Shown: positions 1 to 4,836 of the stretch, piece by piece
Layout: every line of letters starts with the position of its first letter
Position numbering within the stretch: position 1 is the stretch's first letter
Source of the DNA: an uncultured Oscillospiraceae bacterium
GTDB lineage: Bacteria > Bacillota > Clostridia > Oscillospirales > Oscillospiraceae
Direction of reading: 5' to 3'
Length of the DNA stretch: 5,591 bases
NCBI GenBank assembly: GCA_900769835.1
Contig: CAAGIE010000100.1
Span: 1 to 5,591 of the forward strand
Notes under the pieces: model-generated
The model's database searches: none
Seen by the model: the letters and a program-made list of their open reading frames with translations, nothing else
Told to the model about the DNA's origin: nothing
Made by a program: the position numbers and the translations under genes

Positions 1-1
1 C

Positions 2-94
2 TCGCAGGAAAATTCAGAGGACGAAGAAATACTGCCTGTATTTCAAGGACGATGGATTTACTGCGGGGAAAAAGATACATTCAAAACCGTGTAA
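2..94 (+). CDS. 3' end of an unidentified protein (partial)
   Basis: The frame starting at base 2 is open to a TAA at 92-94 and gives 30 C-terminal residues ending in CGEKDTFKTV. I favour this frame because its stop lies 10 bases before a terminator-like hairpin (105-133), which is the arrangement expected for the end of a plus-strand gene that converges on galM. The residue mix (acidic start, then FQGRWIYCGEKD) looks protein-like, but the piece is too short to assign to a family. Frame 3 is also open here, but it runs on as an antisense shadow through galM and is less likely. The function is unknown. Confidence 0.4.
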   Translation, partial: SQENSEDEEILPVFQGRWIYCGEKDTFKTV

Positions 95-104
95 ATCCCT
101 GTGT

Positions 105-133
105 GAGGCCGCCCAAAGCCTCTCTCTTTTTTT
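105..133 (+). terminator. Intrinsic terminator of the upstream plus-strand gene
   Basis: A GAGGC (105-109) / GCCTC (118-122) stem with an 8-base loop is followed by a pyrimidine tract ending in seven T residues (127-133). The stem is only 5 bp, so it is modest. The T-run runs right up to, and overlaps, the galM stop codon on the other strand, so the two converging genes share this gap. On the minus strand the hairpin is not followed by T residues, so galM is probably not terminated here. Confidence 0.55.
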
Positions 134-1151
134 AATATCCGAAAATGTACTTGGTTTCGCTATGGTAAGCCTCGCCCGCCTTGGTGATGGGCTGCTTCCA
201 CTGGGGCTTGTTCACTGCATCGGGATAGAACTGAGTCTCCAGACAAATGCCGCCGCGGTAGCAGTAGGAAACACCGCCCTTGCCGGTTTCACCCTGAAGG
301 AAATTTCCGGAGTAGAACTGTACACCGCAGCAGTCGGTTTCCACTGCCATCCTTCGTCCGGATTCAGGATCACACAGAATTGCACAAGGGGAGGTGTACA
401 CCTCAAAATTGTGGTCGTAGCCACCCTGCAGGCGGAGGGCATCGTAGTCTTCTCCCAGATCTCTGCCGATGGGTTTTGCCTCCCGGAAATCGAAGGGTGT
501 GCCGGTCACATCCCGCAATTCGCCCGTGGGAATGGAAAGAGCATCGTCGGGAGTAAAGTGACGCGCGGGCATACAAAGGGTCTGACTCATAGCCTTTTCG
601 GGATGATCGTGACCCGCCAGATTGAAATAACTGTGGTTGGTGAAGTTAAACACAGTGTCCTGATCGCACACTGCATCATAGCAAATGCACAGCGCCTGAT
701 CCTGCAGGGTGTAGGTTACTTGGATGCGGGCGTTGCCGGGGAAGCCCTGGTCACCGTCGGGACTTTCCAGAGAGAAGCAAATGGCGTTTTCAGTGTGCGC
801 CTCCACCGTCCAGATGCGGTTCTTAAAGTAGTCCGGGCCGCTATGGAGATTGTTAACGCCGTTGTCATTGGCGCCAATCTTCACCGCTTTACCATTGAGC
901 ATAAAGGTCGCGTTGCCCACGCGGTTGGCGTTTCTGCCCACCACGGTGCCGAAGAAAGTGGTGCTTTTCAGATATTCGTCGGGGGTGTCAAAACCCAGCA
1001 CCACATCCGCCAAAATGCCCTTGGCATCGGGGGCAAAGAGTTTAACCACGGTGGCGCCCAGGTCAGAAATTTCTGCCGTCAGACCACTGCCGGAGATGGT
1101 GTAGAGCATAGGCTGTCTGCCGTCTGCAAGAGTTCCGAAAGGCTTTTTCAT
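132..1151 (-). CDS. galM: Aldose 1-epimerase (galactose mutarotase)
   Basis: This cytosolic enzyme interconverts the alpha and beta anomers of D-glucose and D-galactose, feeding galactokinase in the Leloir pathway. The 339-residue product is the usual GalM length. Family landmarks appear in order: GRNANR (72-77), NNLHSG with a conserved His at 103, NFTNHSYFNL (169-178) with the probable catalytic acid His173, GGYDHNFE with Asp246, and CLETQFYPDAVN (303-314) with the probable catalytic base Glu305. These roles are by analogy with the characterised Lactococcus enzyme. The frame stays open 14 codons further upstream to 1193, but I choose the ATG at 1151 because AAAGGAGG (1159-1166) sits 7 bases before it and the protein then begins with the family-typical MKKPFGTL. 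It lies 51 bases downstream of the flippase gene but has its own promoter. No other gal genes are visible nearby. Confidence 0.95.
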   Translation of the reverse strand: MKKPFGTLADGRQPMLYTISGSGLTAEISDLGATVVKLFAPDAKGILADVVLGFDTPDEYLKSTTFFGTVVGRNANRVGNATFMLNGKAVKIGANDNGVNNLHSGPDYFKNRIWTVEAHTENAICFSLESPDGDQGFPGNARIQVTYTLQDQALCICYDAVCDQDTVFNFTNHSYFNLAGHDHPEKAMSQTLCMPARHFTPDDALSIPTGELRDVTGTPFDFREAKPIGRDLGEDYDALRLQGGYDHNFEVYTSPCAILCDPESGRRMAVETDCCGVQFYSGNFLQGETGKGGVSYCYRGGICLETQFYPDAVNKPQWKQPITKAGEAYHSETKYIFGY

Positions 1152-1158
1152 AATAAGG

Positions 1159-1166
1159 CCTCCTTT
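1159..1166 (-). promoter_or_regulatory. galM ribosome binding site
   Basis: On the minus strand this reads AAAGGAGG, a near-complete Shine-Dalgarno sequence 7 bases before the ATG at 1151. It fixes the start there rather than at the upstream in-frame codon at 1193. Confidence 0.85.
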
Positions 1167-1184
1167 GCTTTTTCTATTGATAAA

Positions 1185-1213
1185 AGTATACACAATGCGG
1201 TGCTATTTTTCAA
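1185..1213 (-). promoter_or_regulatory. Sigma-A-type promoter for galM
   Basis: On the minus strand TTGAAA (1208-1213) and TATACT (1185-1190) are separated by exactly 17 bases, and each hexamer matches consensus at 5 of 6 positions. The -35 box lies in the last codons of the flippase gene, whose stop codon (1203-1205) falls within the spacer. Transcription would start near 1178, giving a leader of about 25 bases with the strong ribosome binding site. galM can therefore be expressed independently of the flippase. Confidence 0.75.
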
Positions 1214-2696
1214 TGGTTTCTTTTTTGAAGAGACCGCGGATCCATTTTATATCCTCCCGCCGCAGAACGCCCATTAAGGTCAGGGACGAAAAATACAGAC
1301 AAATAAATACGATCACCGCCGGAAGAGGGGAGAATTTCCGACTCAATAAAGCGCCGATCGCTCCGGCGATGCCGATGAAAAGCGGCGGCAGGAGCGAAAG
1401 TTTTTGCCCCGTCGTCCGCACCAAAAGGATCAAACTCAGCAGAAAATTGATCAGGTGCGTCACCGCAAAGCTGAATAAATACCCCTGCATACCGTATTTC
1501 GGTAGCAGCAGGAACAGTAAGATCACATCCAAAGCCGCGGTAATGATATTATTGCGTACCGAGATCTTTTGCTGCCCCAACCCTTTGTTGATGGCATCGG
1601 TGATGATATCGCAGTACAACATCGGCACCAGAAGGGAATACCATCTCAGCCATTGCGCCGCCCCGTCGCTTTTATACAGTCGCAGACAAAGAGGGAACGC
1701 CAACAGAAACAGTAATCCCCCAAACAGTCCGCCGTAGAGCATGCTGATCCGCAGACTCCTCCGAACAAGATACCCGATCCGCCGCTGACTGCCGGCGGCA
1801 TTGCATCGCGCCAATTCCGGGATCAGCAGTTCGGCAAGGCCGTATAAAATGCAGGCGGGGAACATCATCAGGGGAAACACCATTCCGCAGACCGTGCCGA
1901 AAAGGGCAAGGGGACTGTCTGTGCCGGGAAAGAGCCGAAGCCGTTTCGGCACCATAAGATTTTCTGTGGTGGAAATGCCTCCTTTGAGTACATCCGCAAG
2001 GGCCAAAGGCACCGCCGCCTGAAGCAGTTCTTTCCGCACCGGAATGCGGGCGCCCTTAGGAGGTCGTTCGCCTAAGCGGAGAATCAGCAGACACAGGAGC
2101 GTCAGGATACTGCCAATGCCACTGCCGAATACCACACTCTGGCAGGCTCGCACCGGGTCTTTTCCCGCCCAAAAGCGAAGCGCCAAAAGAGTCACCGCCA
2201 TGGAGCAGGCCTGCTCTGCCACCTCCACCGCGGCCAGTGTGCCGATGCGGTTGGCGGCGGTAAAATATCCCACCATCACTCCGCAAAGGCAACTGATGGG
2301 CAGAAAGCCCGCCAGCATCCGCACCGCATCCACGGCCGCAGGAACTCCTAGCCAACGATCTGCCACCTTGTCCGCAAAAACATATAATAAAGTCGCCACA
2401 GATCCACTGCAAACAATACTGTAAAGAAAGCAGCCCGATAGTACCCACACCACATTCTCAGGCTTTTTCCGGCCGATCTGCCCGGCGGTCAGGTACATGG
2501 TGGCGGTGCGGATCCCGCCAATACCGGCGGTCATCGCCAGCGCACCAACGGAAAGCACCAGTTGTAGCAGACCCACCCCCGCAGCACCGATCAACCCGGT
2601 GATATGCACCTGAAAAGTGGTGGCGGCAAAACGCAGCAGCAGATTAACCCCCGTGAGCAATAACGCGCTATAAAAAATCGGCATCTTGTTTCCCAT
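1203..2696 (-). CDS. MATE/SpoVB-type polysaccharide (lipid-linked precursor) flippase
   Basis: This is a 497-residue, very hydrophobic integral membrane protein with roughly 12-14 predicted membrane segments, for example at about 7-29, 84-107, 157-177, 188-207, 263-287, 318-338, 384-427 and 437-478. The start (LLLTGVNLLLRF followed by GLIGAAGVGLLQL, 35-46) and the ELLIPELAR motif (289-297) are typical of the stage V sporulation protein B / polysaccharide biosynthesis branch of the MOP superfamily. Relatives move undecaprenyl-linked glycans such as lipid II across the membrane. The ATG at 2696 is chosen because GAGGGGGG lies 5 bases upstream; the frame is open to 2891, but that extension crosses the terminator and the end of nth. 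Clostridia carry several paralogues, so true SpoVB, a MurJ-like lipid II flippase or an exopolysaccharide flippase cannot be told apart. No clear promoter is visible in the short upstream gap. Confidence 0.85.
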   Translation of the reverse strand: MGNKMPIFYSALLLTGVNLLLRFAATTFQVHITGLIGAAGVGLLQLVLSVGALAMTAGIGGIRTATMYLTAGQIGRKKPENVVWVLSGCFLYSIVCSGSVATLLYVFADKVADRWLGVPAAVDAVRMLAGFLPISCLCGVMVGYFTAANRIGTLAAVEVAEQACSMAVTLLALRFWAGKDPVRACQSVVFGSGIGSILTLLCLLILRLGERPPKGARIPVRKELLQAAVPLALADVLKGGISTTENLMVPKRLRLFPGTDSPLALFGTVCGMVFPLMMFPACILYGLAELLIPELARCNAAGSQRRIGYLVRRSLRISMLYGGLFGGLLFLLAFPLCLRLYKSDGAAQWLRWYSLLVPMLYCDIITDAINKGLGQQKISVRNNIITAALDVILLFLLLPKYGMQGYLFSFAVTHLINFLLSLILLVRTTGQKLSLLPPLFIGIAGAIGALLSRKFSPLPAVIVFICLYFSSLTLMGVLRREDIKWIRGLFKKETIEK

Positions 2697-2750
2697 AGGA
2701 TCCCCCCTCGTAGAGCCTATGCGGGAAAAAGTGGTTCTTGCACAAAAGAA

Positions 2751-2784
2751 AAGCCCCTGACGAATGTAGTCAGGGGACTTTTTA
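2751..2784 (-). terminator. Intrinsic terminator after nth, probably bidirectional
   Basis: CCCCTGAC (2754-2761) and GTCAGGGG (2769-2776) form a perfect 8-bp stem with a 7-base loop. On the minus strand the hairpin begins a few bases after the nth stop codon and is followed by a TTTTCTTTT tract. On the plus strand it is preceded by an A-rich run and followed by five T residues (2779-2783), so it could also stop transcription entering from the other side. It separates nth from the flippase. Confidence 0.8.
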
Positions 2785-3408
2785 CGGATGGATGTATTTA
2801 CAGAAAGGGGAGAGGGGACAAATGTCGCACTTGGGGGCTCTTGCGGTGCAGACCTCTCTGCCAAACAGAACGATCCGGTGGCAGAAATCACTGCTTTCCT
2901 CAGGGGGCAGAATGGCCCGCAGCTGCTTTTCTACCTTCTCGGGTTCTTTGCCGTGGGACAGCCCCAAACGGCCGCAGATGCGAATACAGTGGGTGTCGCA
3001 GACCACACTGCCGGGGGTCTGATACAGATCGCCCAGCAAAAGGTTGGCGGTCTTTCTGCCCACACCGGGAAGCGCCAAAAGAGCCTCCATGGAATTGGGA
3101 ACTTTTCCGTTGTGCTTTTCCAGGAGAATGCCGCAGGCGGCAACGATGTCTTTGGCCTTCTGGCGGTAAAAACCGCAGGAATGCACATATTCCTCCACAC
3201 GTTCCACCGGCGCGGTGGCCATGGCCTCCAGCGTAGGATATGCGGCAAACAAAGCCGGAGTAATGAGATTGACCCGGGCGTCGGTGCATTGCGCAGACAG
3301 ACGAACCGCGATCATCAGTTCATAATCCTTTTCGTAATGCAGCGCGCAGGCGGGATCCGGATATTTTTCTTTCAGGACCCGGATAATATCCTGTACTTTT
3401 TCTTTCAC
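2782..3408 (-). CDS. nth: Endonuclease III (DNA glycosylase/AP lyase)
   Basis: This base-excision repair enzyme removes oxidised pyrimidines and cleaves the resulting abasic site by beta-elimination. It has 208 residues from the chosen start, close to the family norm of about 210. Numbering here is from the upstream GTG at 3417; subtract 3 for the chosen start. The helix-hairpin-helix LPGVGRKTANLLLGD (116-130) carries the Schiff-base Lys122, and the catalytic Asp141 lies in VVCDTHC. The C-terminal 4Fe-4S loop has Cys190, 197, 200 and 206 with the canonical C-X6-C-X2-C-X5-C spacing. No ATG is available. GAGG (3417-3420) sits 8 bases before the GTG at 3408, whereas the in-frame GTG at 3417 overlaps that site, so I prefer 3408. 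The gene diverges from the DUF1540 gene and is followed by its own terminator. Confidence 0.95.
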   Translation of the reverse strand: MKEKVQDIIRVLKEKYPDPACALHYEKDYELMIAVRLSAQCTDARVNLITPALFAAYPTLEAMATAPVERVEEYVHSCGFYRQKAKDIVAACGILLEKHNGKVPNSMEALLALPGVGRKTANLLLGDLYQTPGSVVCDTHCIRICGRLGLSHGKEPEKVEKQLRAILPPEESSDFCHRIVLFGREVCTARAPKCDICPLSPFCKYIHP

Positions 3409-3416
3409 GGTCAACA

Positions 3417-3420
3417 CCTC
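3417..3420 (-). promoter_or_regulatory. nth ribosome binding site deciding a GTG start
   Basis: GAGG on the minus strand is 8 bases before the GTG at 3408. It overlaps the in-frame GTG at 3417 and nearly abuts the TTG at 3414, so those two are poorly placed starts. It is a short motif, so the call is moderate. Confidence 0.55.
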
Positions 3421-3431
3421 AAAAAGATATT

Positions 3432-3460
3432 ACCATAAAACCGCAAAAAAGAAAAGGCAA
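3432..3460 (-). promoter_or_regulatory. Possible sigma-A promoter for nth
   Basis: On the minus strand TTGCCT (3455-3460) and TATGGT (3432-3437) are 17 bases apart, and each matches consensus at 4 of 6 positions. The spacer is T-rich. The location, 24 bases before the chosen GTG, suits a short leader. Confidence 0.35.
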
Positions 3461-3511
3461 TTTTGCACAAACCCTCCGCCGAAACGATAGTATGATGTGC
3501 GGGCAATCGTA

Positions 3512-3565
3512 CTTTGCGAAAGCAAAGGCGTGGCTTATGAGGGCGGTGGGAAAACTGCCGCCCTC
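3512..3565 (+). promoter_or_regulatory. Two-hairpin structured leader of the DUF1540 gene (unclassified)
   Basis: Two strong hairpins lie in the 5' region of the DUF1540 gene. The first is CTTTGC (3512-3517) / GCAAAG (3522-3527), closed by a GAAA tetraloop. The second is GAGGGCGG (3539-3546) / CCGCCCTC (3558-3565), an 8-bp GC-rich stem that can extend by two wobbles and a G-C pair to a 5-base loop. Neither is followed by a T-run, so they are not terminators as written. I do not recognise a known riboswitch core here. The element could be a cis-regulatory RNA, an mRNA stabiliser or part of a small RNA. Confidence 0.45.
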
Positions 3566-3632
3566 GGCTTTGGGAATGAAGCGCGACTTTTCGGGCATAC
3601 TACCTCCATCCCAAAAGAAGGAGGAGAAAACT

Positions 3633-3797
3633 ATGAACTGTCACGCTAATAAGTGCATCGAATGTACCGTTTCCCAGTGCGCACACCACTGCGGTGATGC
3701 AAACTACTGTTCCCTGGACCGCATTCTTGTGGGTACTCACGAGTGCAATCCCACTATGGATCAGTGTACCGATTGTATGTCCTTCCGCAAGAAATAA
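3633..3797 (+). CDS. DUF1540-type cysteine-rich miniprotein
   Basis: This 54-residue soluble protein has nine cysteines (3, 8, 11, 16, 20, 26, 38, 45, 48). Its core runs IECTVSQC, then NYCSLDRILVG, then CTDCMSF, matching the layout of the DUF1540 domain (C-x-V-x2-C, then a central C with an I-x-V strand, then a closing C near S/T-F). The family is small, common in Clostridia and Bacilli and of unknown function; Cys spacing suggests metal binding, which is inference. AAGGAGGAG (3618-3626) lies 6 bases before the ATG and fixes the start. The frame is open upstream to 3492, but that extension runs through the leader hairpins and lacks a comparable ribosome binding site. The gene stands alone between a structured leader and a 3' hairpin, divergent from nth. 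There is no signal peptide, so it is probably cytoplasmic. Confidence 0.85.
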   Translation: MNCHANKCIECTVSQCAHHCGDANYCSLDRILVGTHECNPTMDQCTDCMSFRKK

Positions 3798-3806
3798 GGA
3801 AACTTA

Positions 3807-3843
3807 TCCGGGATGCAAGGCGCTTGCGTCCCGGAATTTCTGT
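3807..3843 (+). terminator. Probable terminator after the DUF1540 gene
   Basis: A long stem begins 10 bases after the stop codon: TCCGGGA-T-GCAAG (3807-3819) pairs with CTTGC-G-TCCCGGA (3823-3835), 13 bp including one T-G wobble, with a 3-base loop. The following tract (AATTTCTGTT) is only weakly T-rich. It may act as a leaky terminator or as a 3' stabilising hairpin. The promoter of the next gene begins at 3843. Confidence 0.6.
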
Positions 3844-3871
3844 TGACAAAGTTTTCTGCTTCGGGTAAAAT
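3843..3871 (+). promoter_or_regulatory. Strong sigma-A-type promoter for the acidic-repeat protein
   Basis: TTGACA (3843-3848, perfect) and TAAAAT (3866-3871, 5 of 6) are separated by exactly 17 bases. The expected start near 3878 leaves a leader of about 40 bases before the ATG at 3920. This predicts strong constitutive expression. Confidence 0.8.
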
Positions 3872-3919
3872 GAGCGAAGAAATGAAAACACCGATTTTTC
3901 AGAAAGGTGGCGCTACATA

Positions 3920-4408
3920 ATGGCAAAAAGCAAAAAGACTCCTGCGGGAAAAAATAAGACCGTATTGCTGATCGGCTTGATCCTCGTGGTGGTTGTGGCA
4001 GTATCTGCGGTTCTGCTGGTGTGGGATCCCTTTGAGTGGAAATTGCTCTCCAAGGATGGCAATACCGAGCCCACGGAAACCCAGCCCTTTGATCCCGGTG
4101 ACGAAACCGTGAACGCGGACGATTTCTTCGGTGAGGACGATACCGACGATACCGACGATACCGACGATACCGACGATACCGATGATACCGACGATACCGA
4201 TGATACCGACGACGAAAACAATAACGATGATAACACCGTTGGCGGCGATGTGTTTGACGGTGACGACGACAATAACGACGATAACAACGATAACAACGAC
4301 GACAATAACAACGATAATAACAACAACGCCGGTCCTGTGCAGGGCGTAGAAGGCGGCCTGGACGAAAACGACGATGACGACAATTTCCAGGGCGGCGTAC
4401 CCTTCTAA
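3920..4408 (+). CDS. Single-pass membrane protein with an Asp-Asp-Thr repeat acidic tail
   Basis: This 162-residue protein belongs to no family I recognise. A Lys-rich N-terminus (MAKSKKTPAGKNK) precedes one strongly hydrophobic segment at about 14-34. By the positive-inside rule the rest should lie outside the cell. A linker (about 35-71, WDPFEWKLL and then Thr/Glu/Pro-rich) leads to eight DDT units plus DD (73-98), then an Asp/Asn-rich stretch (about 99-136), a Gly-rich spacer, DENDDDDN (148-155) and the ending QGGVPF. The tail has almost no basic residues and is probably disordered; cation binding or a cell-envelope role is plausible but unproven. There is no lipobox or signal peptidase site, so it is probably anchored by the membrane segment. 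AAAGGTGG (3903-3910) lies 9 bases before the ATG. A strong promoter and terminator make it a single-gene unit. Frameshifted readings of the repeat are artefacts. Confidence 0.8.
   Translation: MAKSKKTPAGKNKTVLLIGLILVVVVAVSAVLLVWDPFEWKLLSKDGNTEPTETQPFDPGDETVNADDFFGEDDTDDTDDTDDTDDTDDTDDTDDTDDENNNDDNTVGGDVFDGDDDNNDDNNDNNDDNNNDNNNNAGPVQGVEGGLDENDDDDNFQGGVPF
4136..4207 (+). repeat. Tandem 9-base repeat (GACGATACC x 8)
   Basis: Eight in-frame 9-base units encode Asp-Asp-Thr. Units 1-5 and 7 are GACGATACC; units 6 and 8 are GATGATACC. The near-identical copies suggest recent expansion by slippage, and the unit length preserves the reading frame when copy number changes. Confidence 0.95.
4262..4327 (+). 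repeat. Low-complexity Asp/Asn codon tract
   Basis: An irregular run of GAC, GAT, AAC and AAT codons encodes residues 115-136, all Asp or Asn. It is not a clean tandem repeat, unlike the DDT block upstream, and both Asp codons and both Asn codons are used, so the composition appears to be maintained at the protein level. Confidence 0.8.
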
Positions 4409-4417
4409 GCATACCCG

Positions 4418-4449
4418 ATACCGAGGCAGAAATGCCTCGGTATTTTCTG
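4418..4449 (+). terminator. Intrinsic terminator of the acidic-repeat gene
   Basis: A perfect 11-bp stem, ATACCGAGGCA (4418-4428) / TGCCTCGGTAT (4433-4443), is closed by a GAAA tetraloop and followed by TTTTCTGTT. It starts 10 bases after the stop codon. Confidence 0.92.
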
Positions 4450-4525
4450 TTATTGTCTTTCTGCACAAAACAAGTGTATCCTCGGGAAAAACACTTATAC
4501 AAATGACCAAAAATGGAAAAAGGGG

Positions 4526-4554
4526 TTGACATAACGATTTTTGCGTGTTAGTAT
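4526..4554 (+). promoter_or_regulatory. Sigma-A-type promoter of the lysine-riboswitch transcript
   Basis: TTGACA (4526-4531, perfect) and TAGTAT (4549-4554, 4 of 6) have a 17-base spacer. The expected start near 4561 falls just before the riboswitch aptamer, as required for control by transcription termination. Confidence 0.75.
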
Positions 4555-4567
4555 ACAGAAAAATTGA

Positions 4568-4738
4568 ATCGCCAGATAGAGGCGCGGGATTCATCAGTAC
4601 CCATCACAAGGCCAGGCAGCCGTGGTGCGGGAAAGGGGAGACCGCCGAAGCAAAGAAGATGCCTGAGTCTTCTGCGCTGGGTCGTCAGAGAACATCTGCC
4701 GGACTGTCACAAGACTTTGTGAAGCGCTATCGAAGCAG
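4568..4738 (+). promoter_or_regulatory. Lysine riboswitch (L-box) aptamer
   Basis: The conserved L-box core is clear and in order: GATAGAGGCGC (4575-4585), AGTA (4596-4599), AAAGGGGAG (4632-4640), GCCGAAGC (4644-4651), GCTGGGTC (4676-4683), ACTGTCAC (4703-4710) and CGCTATCG (4725-4732). P1 closes by GATAG (4575-4579) with CTATC (4727-4731). The P5 helix is TCACAA (4707-4712) / TTGTGA (4717-4722). The layout parallels the Bacillus subtilis lysC leader. In this class lysine binding stabilises P1. The adjacent terminator hairpin indicates an OFF switch: high lysine gives premature termination. It precedes a transporter gene, so lysine uptake is the probable target. An open frame at 4545-4760 across it is not a gene. 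Confidence 0.95.
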
Positions 4739-4774
4739 TAGTGGCATTTTATTGTTATGATATTGCTATTTCTG

Positions 4775-4811
4775 TCGGATCGCTTGACGAAGCGATTCGA
4801 TTTTTTATTTT
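4775..4811 (+). terminator. Riboswitch-controlled intrinsic terminator
   Basis: TCGGATCGCTT (4775-4785) pairs with AAGCGATTCGA (4790-4800) through 11 bp including one G-T wobble, around a GACG loop, followed by TTTTTTATTTT (4801-4811). It lies between the lysine aptamer and the transporter start codon. Its left arm can also pair with the aptamer's P1 region (4722-4733), giving a competing antiterminator. Confidence 0.92.
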
Positions 4812-4836
4812 AGAGGTTTGAAAGGAAGAAAAGAAA

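Noticed and set aside
162..1277. Long plus-strand open frame of 371 codons
   Set aside because: It lies antisense to galM, whose catalytic motifs are intact on the other strand, has no ribosome binding site and its translation resembles no protein family.
2696..2891. 65-residue N-terminal extension of the flippase
   Set aside because: It would begin inside nth and read through the terminator hairpin; the membrane protein begins naturally at the ATG at 2696 with a ribosome binding site.
2788..3438. Plus-strand open frame antisense to nth
   Set aside because: The minus-strand frame has all endonuclease III catalytic and Fe-S cluster residues; this frame is a compositional shadow.
3463..3491. 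TTGCAC and GATAGT as a plus-strand promoter for the DUF1540 transcript
   Set aside because: The spacing is 17 bases but both hexamers are poor matches, and the better TATGAT (3491-3496) lacks a -35 box at proper distance; the start remains unknown.
3539..3565. Terminator call for the GC-rich hairpin
   Set aside because: No T-run follows on either strand, and the downstream gene's ribosome binding site is intact.
3492..3632. N-terminal extension of the DUF1540 protein to an ATG at 3492
   Set aside because: The extension translates the leader hairpins, has no good ribosome binding site, and AAGGAGGAG points to the ATG at 3633.
4136..4207. Possible CRISPR-like array
   Set aside because: The units are 9 bases, contiguous and without spacers; it is a coding tandem repeat.
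4131..4349. Plus-strand frame reading Ile-Pro-Thr repeats
   Set aside because: It is a shifted frame of the same 9-base repeat, with no ribosome binding site.
3804..4594. Minus-strand open frames with Arg/Tyr-, Ser- or Val/Ile-rich repeats
   Set aside because: They are antisense readings of the Asp-Asp-Thr repeat, cross its terminator and promoter, and lack start signals.
4545..4760. Plus-strand open frame of 71 codons
   Set aside because: It coincides with the lysine riboswitch aptamer, whose conserved RNA core explains the sequence.
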